From the NCBI GenBank assembly GCA_020632795.1, contig JACKEV010000011.1, positions 496,001 to 560,000 of the forward strand: 64,000 nt of DNA, given 5' to 3'. This DNA is from Alphaproteobacteria bacterium (lineage in GTDB: Bacteria; Myxococcota_A; UBA796; CAJQPC01). The notes beneath the pieces are model-generated. The model was not told the DNA's origin. It saw nothing but the letters and a program-made list of their open reading frames with translations, and searched no databases. Position 1 is the stretch's first letter. Every line of letters begins with the position of its first letter. Positions 13,505-22,694 of this stretch are shown here, piece after piece. The translations under genes and the position numbers were made by a program.

Positions 13505-16297
13505 TCAGTTGAGCTGCTTGAACGACAGCTCGTAGGGCCCCTCCTGCTCGCCGCCGGAGACCACCACGATGTAGCGGTTGCCGCCGAGCAGGGTGACCAC
13601 CAGGAGGGCCTCCTCGCCGGCCTCGCCGCTCTGCCCGCCGACGTTGTAGACCACCGAGAAGCTGGGGAGGTCGTCCTCATCGACGCTGTCGATGTCGATC
13701 CAGTCGGTGGTGTAGTAGTCCGAGGGCAGCGTGCCGCCGTTGTCCTGGCACTGCTCGACGAGCACCTGCTGGACGAAGTTGGTGGGCGAGGGCTCGTCGG
13801 TGTCCGGGACGCCGTCCCGATCCCAGTCGTCCGCGCAGTCCAGCGGGCCGACGTAGACGCCGCAGGGGTCGAAGCCGCTGTCCAGCTCGTCGCCGGTGGC
13901 GGACTCGAACGGCGTGGTCAGCAGGAAGACCTGATCGAACACGTAGTCGATCATCAGGTTGGGGTACTCCCAGTCGTTGGTCGACGTGGAGCAGGTCCTG
14001 GAGTTGGTGGAGGCCACGGTGGGCGTGGGCAGGTCGTCCTCTTCCACGATGGCGATCCAGGGGTTCTCCGGGCCGACCTGACCGCTGGTGTTGATGAACT
14101 TACGGTCCAGCCAGATCGCGACCTGGATGACCTGGTTGGTCGCGCGGTCGGTGAGGTCGAGCAGCCAGCGGTCGGTGTCAGCCACCGAGGCGCCGGTGGT
14201 CTCGGACTCCTCCTCCTCGGCGCCAGCGAGGACGCGGGTGGTGGCGTTCGGCCCGATGTCGCCGAAGGCGTAGATCTCGCTGCCGTCCGAGGGCAGCGAG
14301 GGCAGCACCACCGCGTTCACGTCCAGCGGGGAGTAGATGTCGTCCACCGCGTTGTCGATGCGGGTGGGGTCGATCCAGCGCACCACCGCGCCGAAGAAGC
14401 CGCCGTCATCGGAGTTGACGTTGCTCTGGATCTCCAGGGCGGCGGCCTCATACTCCAACCGGGTCAGGCGCACGGTGTGGGCGCCGTAGCCGCCCGCGCC
14501 GTAGCCGTAGAACTCCAGGCCGGGCACGTAGGTGTGGAAGTCCGGGCCGTTGGCGACGACCCGCTGGGTGGTGTTCTCGGAGGGCGAGGCCGTGGTGCCG
14601 CCCTCGATCCACTGGTTGACCCCGCGCACGTTGAAGCCGCGCTGGTGGCCGTTGGCGCCATAGAAGATGCCCGCGGCGGGGGTGGTCGGCGCGGTGGTCG
14701 GCGCGGTGATGGTCCCGGCGACGTCGTACTGGGGGAAGTCGTTGGGGTCGACCAGCTCAACGCCGGAGCTGTCGGTCACGCCCGTGGCCAGCAGGGCGAC
14801 CTGCCACCGGCGGACCAGGTCCTCCATCTCGGAGCCGGTGACGTCCTCGATGTTGTCGACGCCGACGTACTCGGTCTGGGCGAGCTGGGCGAGGAAGTCG
14901 GTGCCCATGTTGTCCACCAGCCAGCGCCCGTACAGGTACTGGGCCCCGCGGGAGTCCGCCGAGAAGATGGAGTTCTCGTCGAAGCTGGTGAGGGTGTAGA
15001 GGTAGGGCGCGTCGAGGTAGCGCCAGGCGTCGGCGTAGTAGACCGCGCCGAAGCCGCAGTAGTCCGCCGCGATCGAGCCCAACACCTCGGTCAGCCAGGT
15101 CTCCTCGGGCTGCCCGGCGCTCTCGACCACCTCCGAGCCGGAGTCCGTGGGGGCCTCGTACTCCAGGACGTGGGTGTTGTAGAGCACCAGCTTGAGGAAG
15201 GACCGCGCGATCTCCGCGGCCAGCTCCATCGAGGCGTACTCGGAGACCGTGGTGGTGAAGTACGGGTTGAAGAAGCCGTAGGGATCGGGCGCGAAGACGT
15301 AGATGACCTCCTGCTCGTCGGACCCCGGGTTCGACTGGAAGTTGAACTCGTTGAGGTCGCTGACCGGGTCGGCGTAGGACACCACCTGGGGCCAGTCGTC
15401 CTCGTCCTCGCTGGTGAGCGGGATGGTGTTGAGCAGCGGGGTGATGACGACCGAGACCTTGCCGTCGCCGTTGATGTCGGACTCCTGGCCGAACAGGTCC
15501 CGGATGTTGACGATGATGTTGTTGTCGACGATGTCGGCGACGGTCTGGAGGTCGCAGTTGTTGAAGCCGTAGGCGTTGTAGCGGGCCGGCTCGTCGATGA
15601 CGCCGTCGCAGTCGTAGTCCCAGTCGATCGGGACCTCGTCGTCCACCCAGATGGCCACGTACTCGCCCACCGCCCAGAGCCGGGAGGTGACCGGGGTGAT
15701 GCTCTCGTCCTGGGTGAAGTGATCGCGGACGTTGAACTCCTCGCGCGCGATGCCGATGTCGGTCTGGTCATAGGGCGGCGGCGGCGCGAAGCCCTGGGGC
15801 CGATGGCGCTGCGCGAGCCGTTGGCGGATGCGCTGGTCGAGGGGGCTCGTGGGGTGCCGGGTGGCCTGCGGCGGGGGCGGCCCGCCGGCCCCGCTGGTGG
15901 CCGCCGGGGAGTACAGCAGCCGGAAGCCGCCGTCGGAGTTCGTGCCGTTGATGGCGATGAGGAAGAAGTCCTGGTCCCGGTTGGAGTCGCCGGAGATGTC
16001 GACGAGCGAGACCTCCTCCTCGCCCGGGCCGATCGGGTAGACGTCGCCCTCATCGTCCAGGTTCGCCGAGGAGCCGCCGCCGGTCTCGCCGGTGTCGTCG
16101 GCCGGGCCGGTGTCGTCCGGCGCCGTGTCGTCCGGCGCCGTGTCGTCGGTGTTGATGGCGGTGTCGTCCGAGGGGCTGCGGTCGGTGACCGGCGCGAAGC
16201 CGTCGTCGCCCTTGGAGGTGCATCCGACGACCAGCAGCGCGGCGAGGCCGAGCCCGCGGAGCAGGGAGAGCGAGAGCGAAGGGGCGGGGTGCGTCAT
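13505..16297 (-). CDS. Large lipoprotein resembling a metallopeptidase with a degenerate active site
   Basis: The start is ATG 16297, placed 8-9 bases after AGGA, giving 930 residues; another ATG at 16306 is less likely. The signal ends in a lipobox (LALLVVGC-type), followed by a DDTAP/DDTGP repeat linker, so it is probably a surface or periplasmic lipoprotein. The middle resembles secreted M30/M6-like peptidases: a calcium-like loop (DINGDGKVSVVITPL), a helix where an HExxH would be expected (MELAAEIARSFLKLV), and EETWLTEVLGSIAADY in place of the usual WLNEGLA. The His residues are gone, so hydrolysis is unlikely. A late segment (DDWDRDGVPDTDEP) is another Asp-rich loop and the final 45 residues look like a small beta domain. 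Function unknown. Confidence 0.6.
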   Translation of the reverse strand: MTHPAPSLSLSLLRGLGLAALLVVGCTSKGDDGFAPVTDRSPSDDTAINTDDTAPDDTAPDDTGPADDTGETGGGSSANLDDEGDVYPIGPGEEEVSLVDISGDSNRDQDFFLIAINGTNSDGGFRLLYSPAATSGAGGPPPPQATRHPTSPLDQRIRQRLAQRHRPQGFAPPPPYDQTDIGIAREEFNVRDHFTQDESITPVTSRLWAVGEYVAIWVDDEVPIDWDYDCDGVIDEPARYNAYGFNNCDLQTVADIVDNNIIVNIRDLFGQESDINGDGKVSVVITPLLNTIPLTSEDEDDWPQVVSYADPVSDLNEFNFQSNPGSDEQEVIYVFAPDPYGFFNPYFTTTVSEYASMELAAEIARSFLKLVLYNTHVLEYEAPTDSGSEVVESAGQPEETWLTEVLGSIAADYCGFGAVYYADAWRYLDAPYLYTLTSFDENSIFSADSRGAQYLYGRWLVDNMGTDFLAQLAQTEYVGVDNIEDVTGSEMEDLVRRWQVALLATGVTDSSGVELVDPNDFPQYDVAGTITAPTTAPTTPAAGIFYGANGHQRGFNVRGVNQWIEGGTTASPSENTTQRVVANGPDFHTYVPGLEFYGYGAGGYGAHTVRLTRLEYEAAALEIQSNVNSDDGGFFGAVVRWIDPTRIDNAVDDIYSPLDVNAVVLPSLPSDGSEIYAFGDIGPNATTRVLAGAEEEESETTGASVADTDRWLLDLTDRATNQVIQVAIWLDRKFINTSGQVGPENPWIAIVEEDDLPTPTVASTNSRTCSTSTNDWEYPNLMIDYVFDQVFLLTTPFESATGDELDSGFDPCGVYVGPLDCADDWDRDGVPDTDEPSPTNFVQQVLVEQCQDNGGTLPSDYYTTDWIDIDSVDEDDLPSFSVVYNVGGQSGEAGEEALLVVTLLGGNRYIVVVSGGEQEGPYELSFKQLN

Positions 16298-16411
16298 GGC
16301 GTGCATCCTGCAGTGAGCGTCATGCAATGGGCCCGGGGACCCGCAGAGGGGTGCCCTTGGAGCTTCCCGCCCATCATACAACGGGTTGCGCTGGTCGGGA
16401 GCCCTCGCCGC

Positions 16412-16440
16412 TTGACAAGCGGGGAGCGGTCGCGCACAAC
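16412..16440 (+). promoter_or_regulatory. Promoter candidate for the ceramidase-like gene
   Basis: TTGACA at 16412-16417, a 17-bp spacer and CACAAC at 16435-16440 lie 18 bp before the ATG at 16458. The -35 is perfect and the -10 weak. The 160-bp divergent gap also serves the minus-strand lipoprotein, for which no clear promoter was seen. Confidence 0.4.
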
Positions 16441-16457
16441 ACGCCCTCGGAGGCCCC

Positions 16458-18155
16458 ATGCACACCACGCTCCCGCTCCTGCTCGCCGCGCTGACGGCCT
16501 GCAAGGATGACGCCCCCCCCGACGACTCCGGTCCCGAAGGCTGGCGACCGGACACGGTCTGCCCCGGCGATCCGAGCTGCCCGGACAACGACGGGCCTCT
16601 GCGCGTCGGGGCGGCGGCGGTCCCCATCTCGCCGACGTGCTTCGAGCAGTGGGTGGATCAGGACGGCAACAACCGCTACGGCAGCGCGGCCGACGCCTTC
16701 CTGGACTGCGGCTGCGACCAGCTCTGCCCCGACGACGCGGGCTACCCCGGCCCCGACGAGGGCGAGGGGGACGACACCTTCCAGGCCACCTGGATGGCGG
16801 GCTTCTCCAACGGCCGCCCCGCCCAGGGGGTCCACGACGAGCTTTGGGCCCGGACCCTCGTGCTGGACCAGGGCGGCAGCCGCATCGCCATCGTGTCCCT
16901 GGACCTGGTCGGCTTCTTCTTCGGCGACGTGGAGGCCATCCGCGCGGACCTCGACCCTGCGCTGGAGGTCGACCACGTCCTGATCTCCTCCACCCACACC
17001 CACGAGGGCCCCGACACGATGGGCCTGTGGGGCCCCCGGGTGGGCAGCTCGGGCTACCAGGAGTCCTACGTCGCCGAGGTCCGCGAGGACGTCGCGGCGT
17101 CCATCGCCCAGGCCGTCGGCGCGCTGACGGAGGTCGACCACGTCGTCGTGGGCGCGGTGGACCCCGCCGGCGCCCACGAGCGCGGCCAGGCCAACGTCCA
17201 GCGGGACAGCCGGGACCCCGTCGTCATCGTGGACGCGGTCAACGTCGCCGCCTTCTACGACGGCGGAGGCGACGTCATCGCCTCGCTGGTCAACTGGGGC
17301 AGCCACCCCGAGACCCTCTCCAGCGACAACACCCTCATCAGCGCCGACTTCGTCCACTACCTGCGCGAGACCGTCGAGTCCGGTGCGCGCTGGGACAGCT
17401 ACGAGCGCGAGGGCCTGGGCGGGGTGTGCGTCTACGTCCAGGGCATGGTGGGCGGCATGATGACCCCGCTGGGCATCACCGTGCACGACCCCGACGGCAA
17501 CGAGTGGAGCGCGGCCAGCTTCGAGAAGGCCGAGGCCCTGGGCCAGATCGTGGGCGAGATGGCCCTGGACGCGGTGGAGGCCGGCGAGACCCTGCAGGAC
17601 CCCGCCCTCTCCTTCGCGGCGGCGCGCTTCCAGCTCCCCGTGCAGAACATCGCCTTCGAGGCCATGTTCCGCATCGGCGTGCTGCCCCGGGACCTGGAGA
17701 ACTTCGACCCCGACGGCCCCGTGGACCCCGACGACCCCCCCGAGGTGGTCACCGAGATGGACCACATCGCCCTGGGCGACCTCGCGATGCTGTCCATCCC
17801 CGGCGAGCTGCTGCCGGAGATCGGCATCGGCGGCTACGACGGCTCCAAGGTGGGCACCGACCTCTACACCCTCGTAGACCCGAACAACCCGAACCCGCCG
17901 GACCTGGACGCCGCGCCCGAGGGCCCCTACCTGCGGGAGCGCATGGACAGCCCCCACGCCTGGATCATCGGTCTGGCGAATGATGAGCTGGGATACATCA
18001 TCCCTGCTTATGACTTCATCACCGACCCGGACAACCCCTACCTGGTCGAAGCCGAGGGCGATCACTACGAGGAGACCAACTCGCTGGGACCGCAGACCGA
18101 GCCCGTGATCACCGCGCAGGCGATCACCTTGTTGGAGTGGCTCCAGGGCCGTTAG
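16458..18155 (+). CDS. Neutral/alkaline ceramidase-like lipoprotein
   Basis: A 565-residue lipoprotein (lipobox LTAC at the N-terminus, then DDSGPEG linker). The body matches the N-terminal domain of neutral ceramidase: SSTHTHEGPD and NWGSHPETLS carry the zinc-binding His pattern, and GVHDELWARTLVLDQGG is a conserved entry strand. The C-terminal Ig-like domain of true ceramidases is absent. The region that holds the catalytic Ser in characterised enzymes (GDVSPN) reads VQGMVGGMMTPLG here, with Thr next to Pro and no Ser. This is therefore a related hydrolase whose substrate may not be ceramide. It is followed after 8 bp by a DnaJ-type chaperone. Confidence 0.75.
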   Translation: MHTTLPLLLAALTACKDDAPPDDSGPEGWRPDTVCPGDPSCPDNDGPLRVGAAAVPISPTCFEQWVDQDGNNRYGSAADAFLDCGCDQLCPDDAGYPGPDEGEGDDTFQATWMAGFSNGRPAQGVHDELWARTLVLDQGGSRIAIVSLDLVGFFFGDVEAIRADLDPALEVDHVLISSTHTHEGPDTMGLWGPRVGSSGYQESYVAEVREDVAASIAQAVGALTEVDHVVVGAVDPAGAHERGQANVQRDSRDPVVIVDAVNVAAFYDGGGDVIASLVNWGSHPETLSSDNTLISADFVHYLRETVESGARWDSYEREGLGGVCVYVQGMVGGMMTPLGITVHDPDGNEWSAASFEKAEALGQIVGEMALDAVEAGETLQDPALSFAAARFQLPVQNIAFEAMFRIGVLPRDLENFDPDGPVDPDDPPEVVTEMDHIALGDLAMLSIPGELLPEIGIGGYDGSKVGTDLYTLVDPNNPNPPDLDAAPEGPYLRERMDSPHAWIIGLANDELGYIIPAYDFITDPDNPYLVEAEGDHYEETNSLGPQTEPVITAQAITLLEWLQGR

Positions 18156-18163
18156 ACAGGGTC

Positions 18164-19123
18164 ATGCGCAACCTCTACGACGTGCTCGGCGTGCCCAAGG
18201 ACGCCGACCAGGCCACCATCCGCAAGACCTTCAAGAAGCTCGCCCGCGAGCTGCACCCGGACCGCAACCCCGAGCCCGAGGCCGAGCAGCGCTTCAAGGA
18301 GGTCTCGGCGGCCTACAGCGTCCTGGGGGACGACGAGAAGCGCAAGCTCTACGACGAGTTCGGCGAGGTCTCCCTGCGCCCGGGCTTCGACGCCGAGCAG
18401 GCCCGCCGCTACGGAGCGGGCGGCTTCCCCGGCGGGGGGTTCTCCGCGGGTGGACCCGGCTTCTCCTTCGAGGACCTGTTCGGCGACCTGTTCGGTCGCG
18501 GGGGGCGCGGCGGCCGGGGCAACTGGCGCGTCCAGCCCATGATGCGCGGGCAGGACATCCACGCCACCATCGCCGTCGACCTGATGACCGCGCTCAAGGG
18601 CGGCGAGACCTCCATCCGGGTGGACAAGCCCAACGCCTACGGCGGCCTGGAGTCCACGGTGCTCCGCGTCAAGATCCCGGCGGGGGTCGACGACGGCCAG
18701 ACCATCCGCCTGCGGGACATGGGCGGCCCGGGGGCGGGGGGCGGCCCCGCTGGCGACGTCCTGCTGGAGGTCAACGTGCGGCCACACCCCCGGCTGCGCC
18801 GCGACGACCAGGACCTCGAGATCGACGTCCCCATCACGCTGCACGAGGCCATGGCCGGCGCCCGGATCGAGGTCCCCACGCCCTGGGGCCGCTACAAGGT
18901 CAACGTGCCCGCCGGCAGCAGCTCCGGCAGCCGCCTGCGGCTGAAGGGCAAGGGCCTGCCCTCCCGAGGGTCCACCCCGGCGGGGGACCTCTACCTGGCC
19001 CTGCGGCCCACCCCGCCCCGCACGGAAGCCCCCGAGGCCATCGCCCTCGCCGAGCAGCTCGACGCCTTCTACGACGGCGACGTGCGCGCTGAGCTTGACT
19101 TCCTGGAGCCTCAGGAGGGTTGA
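18164..19123 (+). CDS. DnaJ-class co-chaperone, CbpA type
   Basis: A 319-residue J-domain protein. The start is ATG 18164 behind AGGG (MRNLYDVLGVPKDAD). The HPD motif that stimulates DnaK is at residues 31-33. A Gly/Phe-rich linker with FEDLFGDLFGRGG follows, then two beta-sandwich substrate domains (MRGQDIHATIAVDLMTALKG, LEIDVPITLHEAMAGA, PAGDLYLAL). The CxxCxGxG zinc repeats of DnaJ are absent, which makes it CbpA-like. No dnaK or grpE is adjacent. The stop overlaps the -35 of the next gene. Confidence 0.9.
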   Translation: MRNLYDVLGVPKDADQATIRKTFKKLARELHPDRNPEPEAEQRFKEVSAAYSVLGDDEKRKLYDEFGEVSLRPGFDAEQARRYGAGGFPGGGFSAGGPGFSFEDLFGDLFGRGGRGGRGNWRVQPMMRGQDIHATIAVDLMTALKGGETSIRVDKPNAYGGLESTVLRVKIPAGVDDGQTIRLRDMGGPGAGGGPAGDVLLEVNVRPHPRLRRDDQDLEIDVPITLHEAMAGARIEVPTPWGRYKVNVPAGSSSGSRLRLKGKGLPSRGSTPAGDLYLALRPTPPRTEAPEAIALAEQLDAFYDGDVRAELDFLEPQEG

Positions 19124-19148
19124 CAGGCGGCGGTGCTTCCCGTAATCC
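19120..19148 (+). promoter_or_regulatory. Promoter candidate for the 19173 lipoprotein gene
   Basis: TTGACA (19120-19125, overlapping the dnaJ-like stop), a 17-bp spacer and TAATCC (19143-19148) precede the ATG at 19173 by 24 bp. Spacing is ideal; the -10 is weak. Confidence 0.45.
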
Positions 19149-19172
19149 TCCGGCGCCCCTTGGAGGATCGCC

Positions 19173-20096
19173 ATGCGCCGCACCGCTACCCTGCTCCTGA
19201 TCTCCCTCGCTGTCGCCTGCACCGGCGGCGACAAGGACGCCGACGACTCCGGCTCCAACGATGACTCCGGCGACGGCGTCGACTACTTCGCCGAGATCGT
19301 CTACCTGACGACCGACTACACGACGCTCAACGAGGCCGGCGTCTTCGCGTGCTACACCGTCGGCGACGCCTGGCTCTCCCAGTCCCCCGACAGCTCGTGC
19401 CAGTTCGAGGCCGCGCTGGCAGGCGAGGTCGAGGACTTCGAGACCGGCGACAACGTCGAGGACCCCGAGCTGCAGCTCTTCTTCAACGACGTCTACAGCA
19501 GCGGCGGCGCGGACCAGACCATCACCGGCAACACCGACGGCGACGTCGCCGGCACCGGCATGACCTGCACGCCCACCCTCTACGTCACCGAGACCGACCC
19601 CGGGCTGGGCCTCACCCGCACGACCATCCAGTCCCACAACGTCTGGGAGCCCGACTTCATCGGGCGGGTCACCTTCAACTCGGTCTCCAGCGCCACCTAC
19701 AACGTCATCCCCTCGCTGCTGGGCGTGTCCGTGCAGTCGGGCATGGGCATCGTGGCGGGCACGGCGTATGACTGCAACGGCGACCCCGTCGAGGGCGTGA
19801 TGGTCATCGGCAAGGACGCCGACGGCAACTACCCCGCCCAGTCGGTGCGCTACTTCCGGGGCGAGTTCCCCAACCGCGATCAGGAGGGCACGTCCGAGGA
19901 CGGCCTGTGGGTCGCCATCAACCTGCCCCCCGGCGACATGACGATGGAGATGTGGGGCTGGAACGGCACCGAGTACGTGATGCTGGGCAGCTCCACCCTG
20001 ACCGTGGTGCCCGACTCCATCAACATCGCCAGCATCTACTACGGCTACCCCGACGGCGTCGTCTACCCCGACGACTGCCTCTCGGCCTGCAACTGA
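19173..20096 (+). CDS. Lipoprotein of unknown function
   Basis: A 307-residue lipoprotein: signal MRRTATLLLISLAVAC with Cys16 as the lipidation site, followed by an Asp/Ser/Gly linker. The remainder is rich in beta-forming residues. A segment near the C-terminus (VAGTAYDCNGDPVEGVMVIG) resembles a carboxypeptidase-regulatory-like (beta-sandwich) repeat. Cysteines after the lipobox could form disulfides in the envelope. It ends one base before the start of the beta-barrel gene at 20098, so the two are probably made and used together. No enzymatic motif was found. Confidence 0.7.
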   Translation: MRRTATLLLISLAVACTGGDKDADDSGSNDDSGDGVDYFAEIVYLTTDYTTLNEAGVFACYTVGDAWLSQSPDSSCQFEAALAGEVEDFETGDNVEDPELQLFFNDVYSSGGADQTITGNTDGDVAGTGMTCTPTLYVTETDPGLGLTRTTIQSHNVWEPDFIGRVTFNSVSSATYNVIPSLLGVSVQSGMGIVAGTAYDCNGDPVEGVMVIGKDADGNYPAQSVRYFRGEFPNRDQEGTSEDGLWVAINLPPGDMTMEMWGWNGTEYVMLGSSTLTVVPDSINIASIYYGYPDGVVYPDDCLSACN

Positions 20097-20097
20097 C

Positions 20098-21681
20098 ATG
20101 GGGCCGCTGCTGCTTGGCCTGCTCACGGCCTCCCCCTCCCTCGCCCAGGACGAGCCTGAAGAGAAGATCCCCCTGGACTTCTCCCTGGAGGGCTACTACC
20201 GGGTCCGGCTCCACCACTTCAACGGCCTCTACGACCCGGACTTCACCGGCTGGGAGAACGAGCCGGGCACGGGGCGCTACACCCAGCAGCGCCTGCGGCT
20301 GGAGCCGACGGTCGCCTACAAGGACCTCGCGAAGTTCACCTTCCAGGCCGATCTCTTCAACGACGTCCTGTTCGGGGACAACGAGGACCTCGCCTCCACC
20401 GCGCTGTTCGCCGAGCAGCCCAGCATGACCGGGCTCGACGGCCAGCCCACCGCGCCGTTCACGATGCGGCGGGCCTGGATGGAGTTCAACGCCAAGGTGG
20501 GCGTGGTCCGTGTGGGCCGGCAGCCCTCCCACTGGGGCCTGGGCGTGCTGGCCAACGACGGCAACGGCTTCCGCAACACCTGGGGCGAGGCCCACGGCGG
20601 GGCCACCTTCGATCGCTTCCTGTTCGCCACCCGCCCCATCGCGGTGGTCCAGGGCATCACCAAGAAGGAAGGCCCGGACATCCCGCTCTTCGTCATCTTC
20701 GCGGTGGACCGCCTGGTGGAGGATCCCCTCACCCAGTACTACGGCTACAAGTGCTCGGACGACCCCGAGGACACCGACCACGCCGACTGCGAAGACGACG
20801 AGGACCACTCCTACACCGAGGCCCGGAACACCGCCGCCCGCGCCCCCAACTGGTGGACCGAGCACGAGGACGACGTCATCGAGTTCGTCTACGCGGTGCT
20901 CTACAAGGGCGAGGGCCTGGACCTGGCCGGCGCCCCCGCCGACCTCACCGCCGGCTTCTACGCGGTGAACCGCCGCCAGCTCGAGACCAGCTCCAATGTC
21001 TGGATCCTGGACGCCTACGCGAAGCTGGACCACCGGAACATCTACTTCGAGGGCGAGGGCGTCACCATCCTCGGGCACTCCAGCGCCATCACCCTGCCCG
21101 ACCCCTCCAACGAGGCCGACCCCCTGGCCAAGACCCCCAAGATCTGGAACGCCGTGGGCCGGCTGGGCTACGAGCTGGACAAGGTCGGGGTCATCTTCGA
21201 GTCCGGCTTCGCCTCGGGCGACGACAACGTCTCCGACGAGGTGTTCACCGGCCGCCCCATCAACCCCGACTACAACGTGGGCCTGATCCTCTACGAGGAG
21301 GTCATCTCCCGGGTGAGCGCCGCCCGGTGGACCGCGTCCGGCCGGGGCCTGTGGTCCAACGGCGGGGTCTACAACTCGGTCTACACCTTCCCCAGCGTGC
21401 GGGTCACCCCGCTGGACAACGTCGACGTCATCGCCGCCTTCCTGGTGGCCTGGCCCCACAAGCCCGACGGCGCGGTCATCCGCCTGGACGAGGACGCCGA
21501 GTCGAACATCCTGGGCTGGGAGGCCGATCTGGCGGTCAAGGCCCGGCTCCACGAGCACGTCCTGCTCAGCTTCGAGGGGGGCTATGCCAGGGTCACCGAC
21601 CGGCTGCCCACCGCCGACGTGGGGCTGGCGATGAACGACAGGGTGTGGACGATACAGGCCCGCGCGGCGTATGAGTTCTAG
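20098..21681 (+). CDS. Outer-membrane beta-barrel protein
   Basis: A 527-residue protein with a short signal peptide (MGPLLLGLLTASPSLAQ) and alternating beta strands with aromatic ends throughout, finishing VWTIQARAAYEF. A terminal Phe is typical of outer-membrane barrels. Strands such as MRRAWMEFNAKVGVVRVGRQ and YFEGEGVTILGHSS resemble the myxobacterial TIGR04551-type barrels of unknown role. An acidic, Cys-containing loop (SDDPEDTDHADCEDDEDH) likely faces the medium and could bind cations. The gene starts one base after the lipoprotein stop. Confidence 0.7.
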   Translation: MGPLLLGLLTASPSLAQDEPEEKIPLDFSLEGYYRVRLHHFNGLYDPDFTGWENEPGTGRYTQQRLRLEPTVAYKDLAKFTFQADLFNDVLFGDNEDLASTALFAEQPSMTGLDGQPTAPFTMRRAWMEFNAKVGVVRVGRQPSHWGLGVLANDGNGFRNTWGEAHGGATFDRFLFATRPIAVVQGITKKEGPDIPLFVIFAVDRLVEDPLTQYYGYKCSDDPEDTDHADCEDDEDHSYTEARNTAARAPNWWTEHEDDVIEFVYAVLYKGEGLDLAGAPADLTAGFYAVNRRQLETSSNVWILDAYAKLDHRNIYFEGEGVTILGHSSAITLPDPSNEADPLAKTPKIWNAVGRLGYELDKVGVIFESGFASGDDNVSDEVFTGRPINPDYNVGLILYEEVISRVSAARWTASGRGLWSNGGVYNSVYTFPSVRVTPLDNVDVIAAFLVAWPHKPDGAVIRLDEDAESNILGWEADLAVKARLHEHVLLSFEGGYARVTDRLPTADVGLAMNDRVWTIQARAAYEF

Positions 21682-21704
21682 GTGACCACGCCCAGGAGCC
21701 CCTG

Positions 21705-21956
21705 ATGGTGCTCATCGTCGCCTACATCCTCCGCGGGCTCGCGCTCATCTGCATCATCGACGCCCTGCTGAGCTGGGTGATGCCCGATCCCCACCGGTAC
21801 CCGCGCAAGCTCACCCACGCCCTCACCGAGCCGATGTACGCGCCCATCCACGCGCTCATCAACCCCCAGATGACCGGCGGGCTGGACTTCTCCCCCATCG
21901 TCATGATCATGTTGTTCAGCTGGCTGGCCAACATCCTGGAGGGCGCGGCGCTGTGA
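21705..21956 (+). CDS. YggT family membrane protein
   Basis: An 83-residue protein with two membrane segments and the family pattern RGLALICIIDALLSWVMPDP, then LTEPMYAPIHALINP and DFSPIVMIMLFSWL. YggT proteins are linked to cell shape and turgor but are poorly understood. The stop overlaps the GTG start of the next gene by four bases, so they are coupled. Confidence 0.88.
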   Translation: MVLIVAYILRGLALICIIDALLSWVMPDPHRYPRKLTHALTEPMYAPIHALINPQMTGGLDFSPIVMIMLFSWLANILEGAAL

Positions 21957-22672
21957 GACTCCTGCTCCTGCTCGGGCTGCTCGGCCTGGCCCCGGTGGCC
22001 CGGGCCGCGCCGGTGAACGACCGGCTCGCCGTGGCCGCCGACAACGACCTCCCCGAAGCCCAGCGCATGGAGGCCTTCAACCGGCTGGTGATGGACTTCC
22101 CCACCATCCGGCCCCAGCTCGAGCAGCTCGCCTCGGCCGACGACGCCGACGCCCGCCAGCGCTGGATCGCCATCCGGGTCATGGGGCAGTCCGGCCGCTC
22201 CGAGGCCAAGGCCCCCCTGCTGGCCCTCTGCGACGACCCCATGCCCGCCATCCGGGCGGCGGCGGCCTCCGCGCTGGGGGATCTGGGCGACAAGTCCACC
22301 AGCACCCGGCTCGCCGAGCTGCTGTGGGACCCGGCGATCATCGTGCGGGCGGCGGCGGCCGAGGCCCTGGGCAAGGTCCGCGACGTGCGCTCGGCCCCCG
22401 AGCTGGAGCGGGCCATCGCCGACCGCAGCAACTTCTACCGGGGCTCCAGCCTGTGGGTGCGCGCCCACTACGTCCGGGCCCTGGGCGACATCGGCGCCCG
22501 CAGCAGCATCCCGGCGCTGATCTCCTGCCTCGACGACGGCGACCCGGCGGTGGGTCAGGCCGCGCTGGAGGCCCTGCGCGCCATCAACGGCTTCGACTTC
22601 GCCGAGGGCCGCACCGACGAGGAGCACCGCGAGGCCTGGCGCCGCTGGGCGGCCTCCGAGGGCCCCTTCTGA
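21953..22672 (+). CDS. Exported HEAT-repeat protein
   Basis: The start is GTG 21953, overlapping the YggT stop (GTGA). The 239-residue product has a signal peptide (MRLLLLLGLLGLAPVARA) and several HEAT repeats of the PBS-lyase type: MPAIRAAAASALGDLGD, AIIVRAAAAEALGKVRD, LWVRAHYVRALGDIGA and DPAVGQAALEALRAING. Such scaffolds bind other proteins; the compartment is the periplasm. No catalytic residues are visible. Confidence 0.8.
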   Translation: MRLLLLLGLLGLAPVARAAPVNDRLAVAADNDLPEAQRMEAFNRLVMDFPTIRPQLEQLASADDADARQRWIAIRVMGQSGRSEAKAPLLALCDDPMPAIRAAAASALGDLGDKSTSTRLAELLWDPAIIVRAAAAEALGKVRDVRSAPELERAIADRSNFYRGSSLWVRAHYVRALGDIGARSSIPALISCLDDGDPAVGQAALEALRAINGFDFAEGRTDEEHREAWRRWAASEGPF

Positions 22673-22694
22673 CCTCACCCGACCGAGGCCCACC

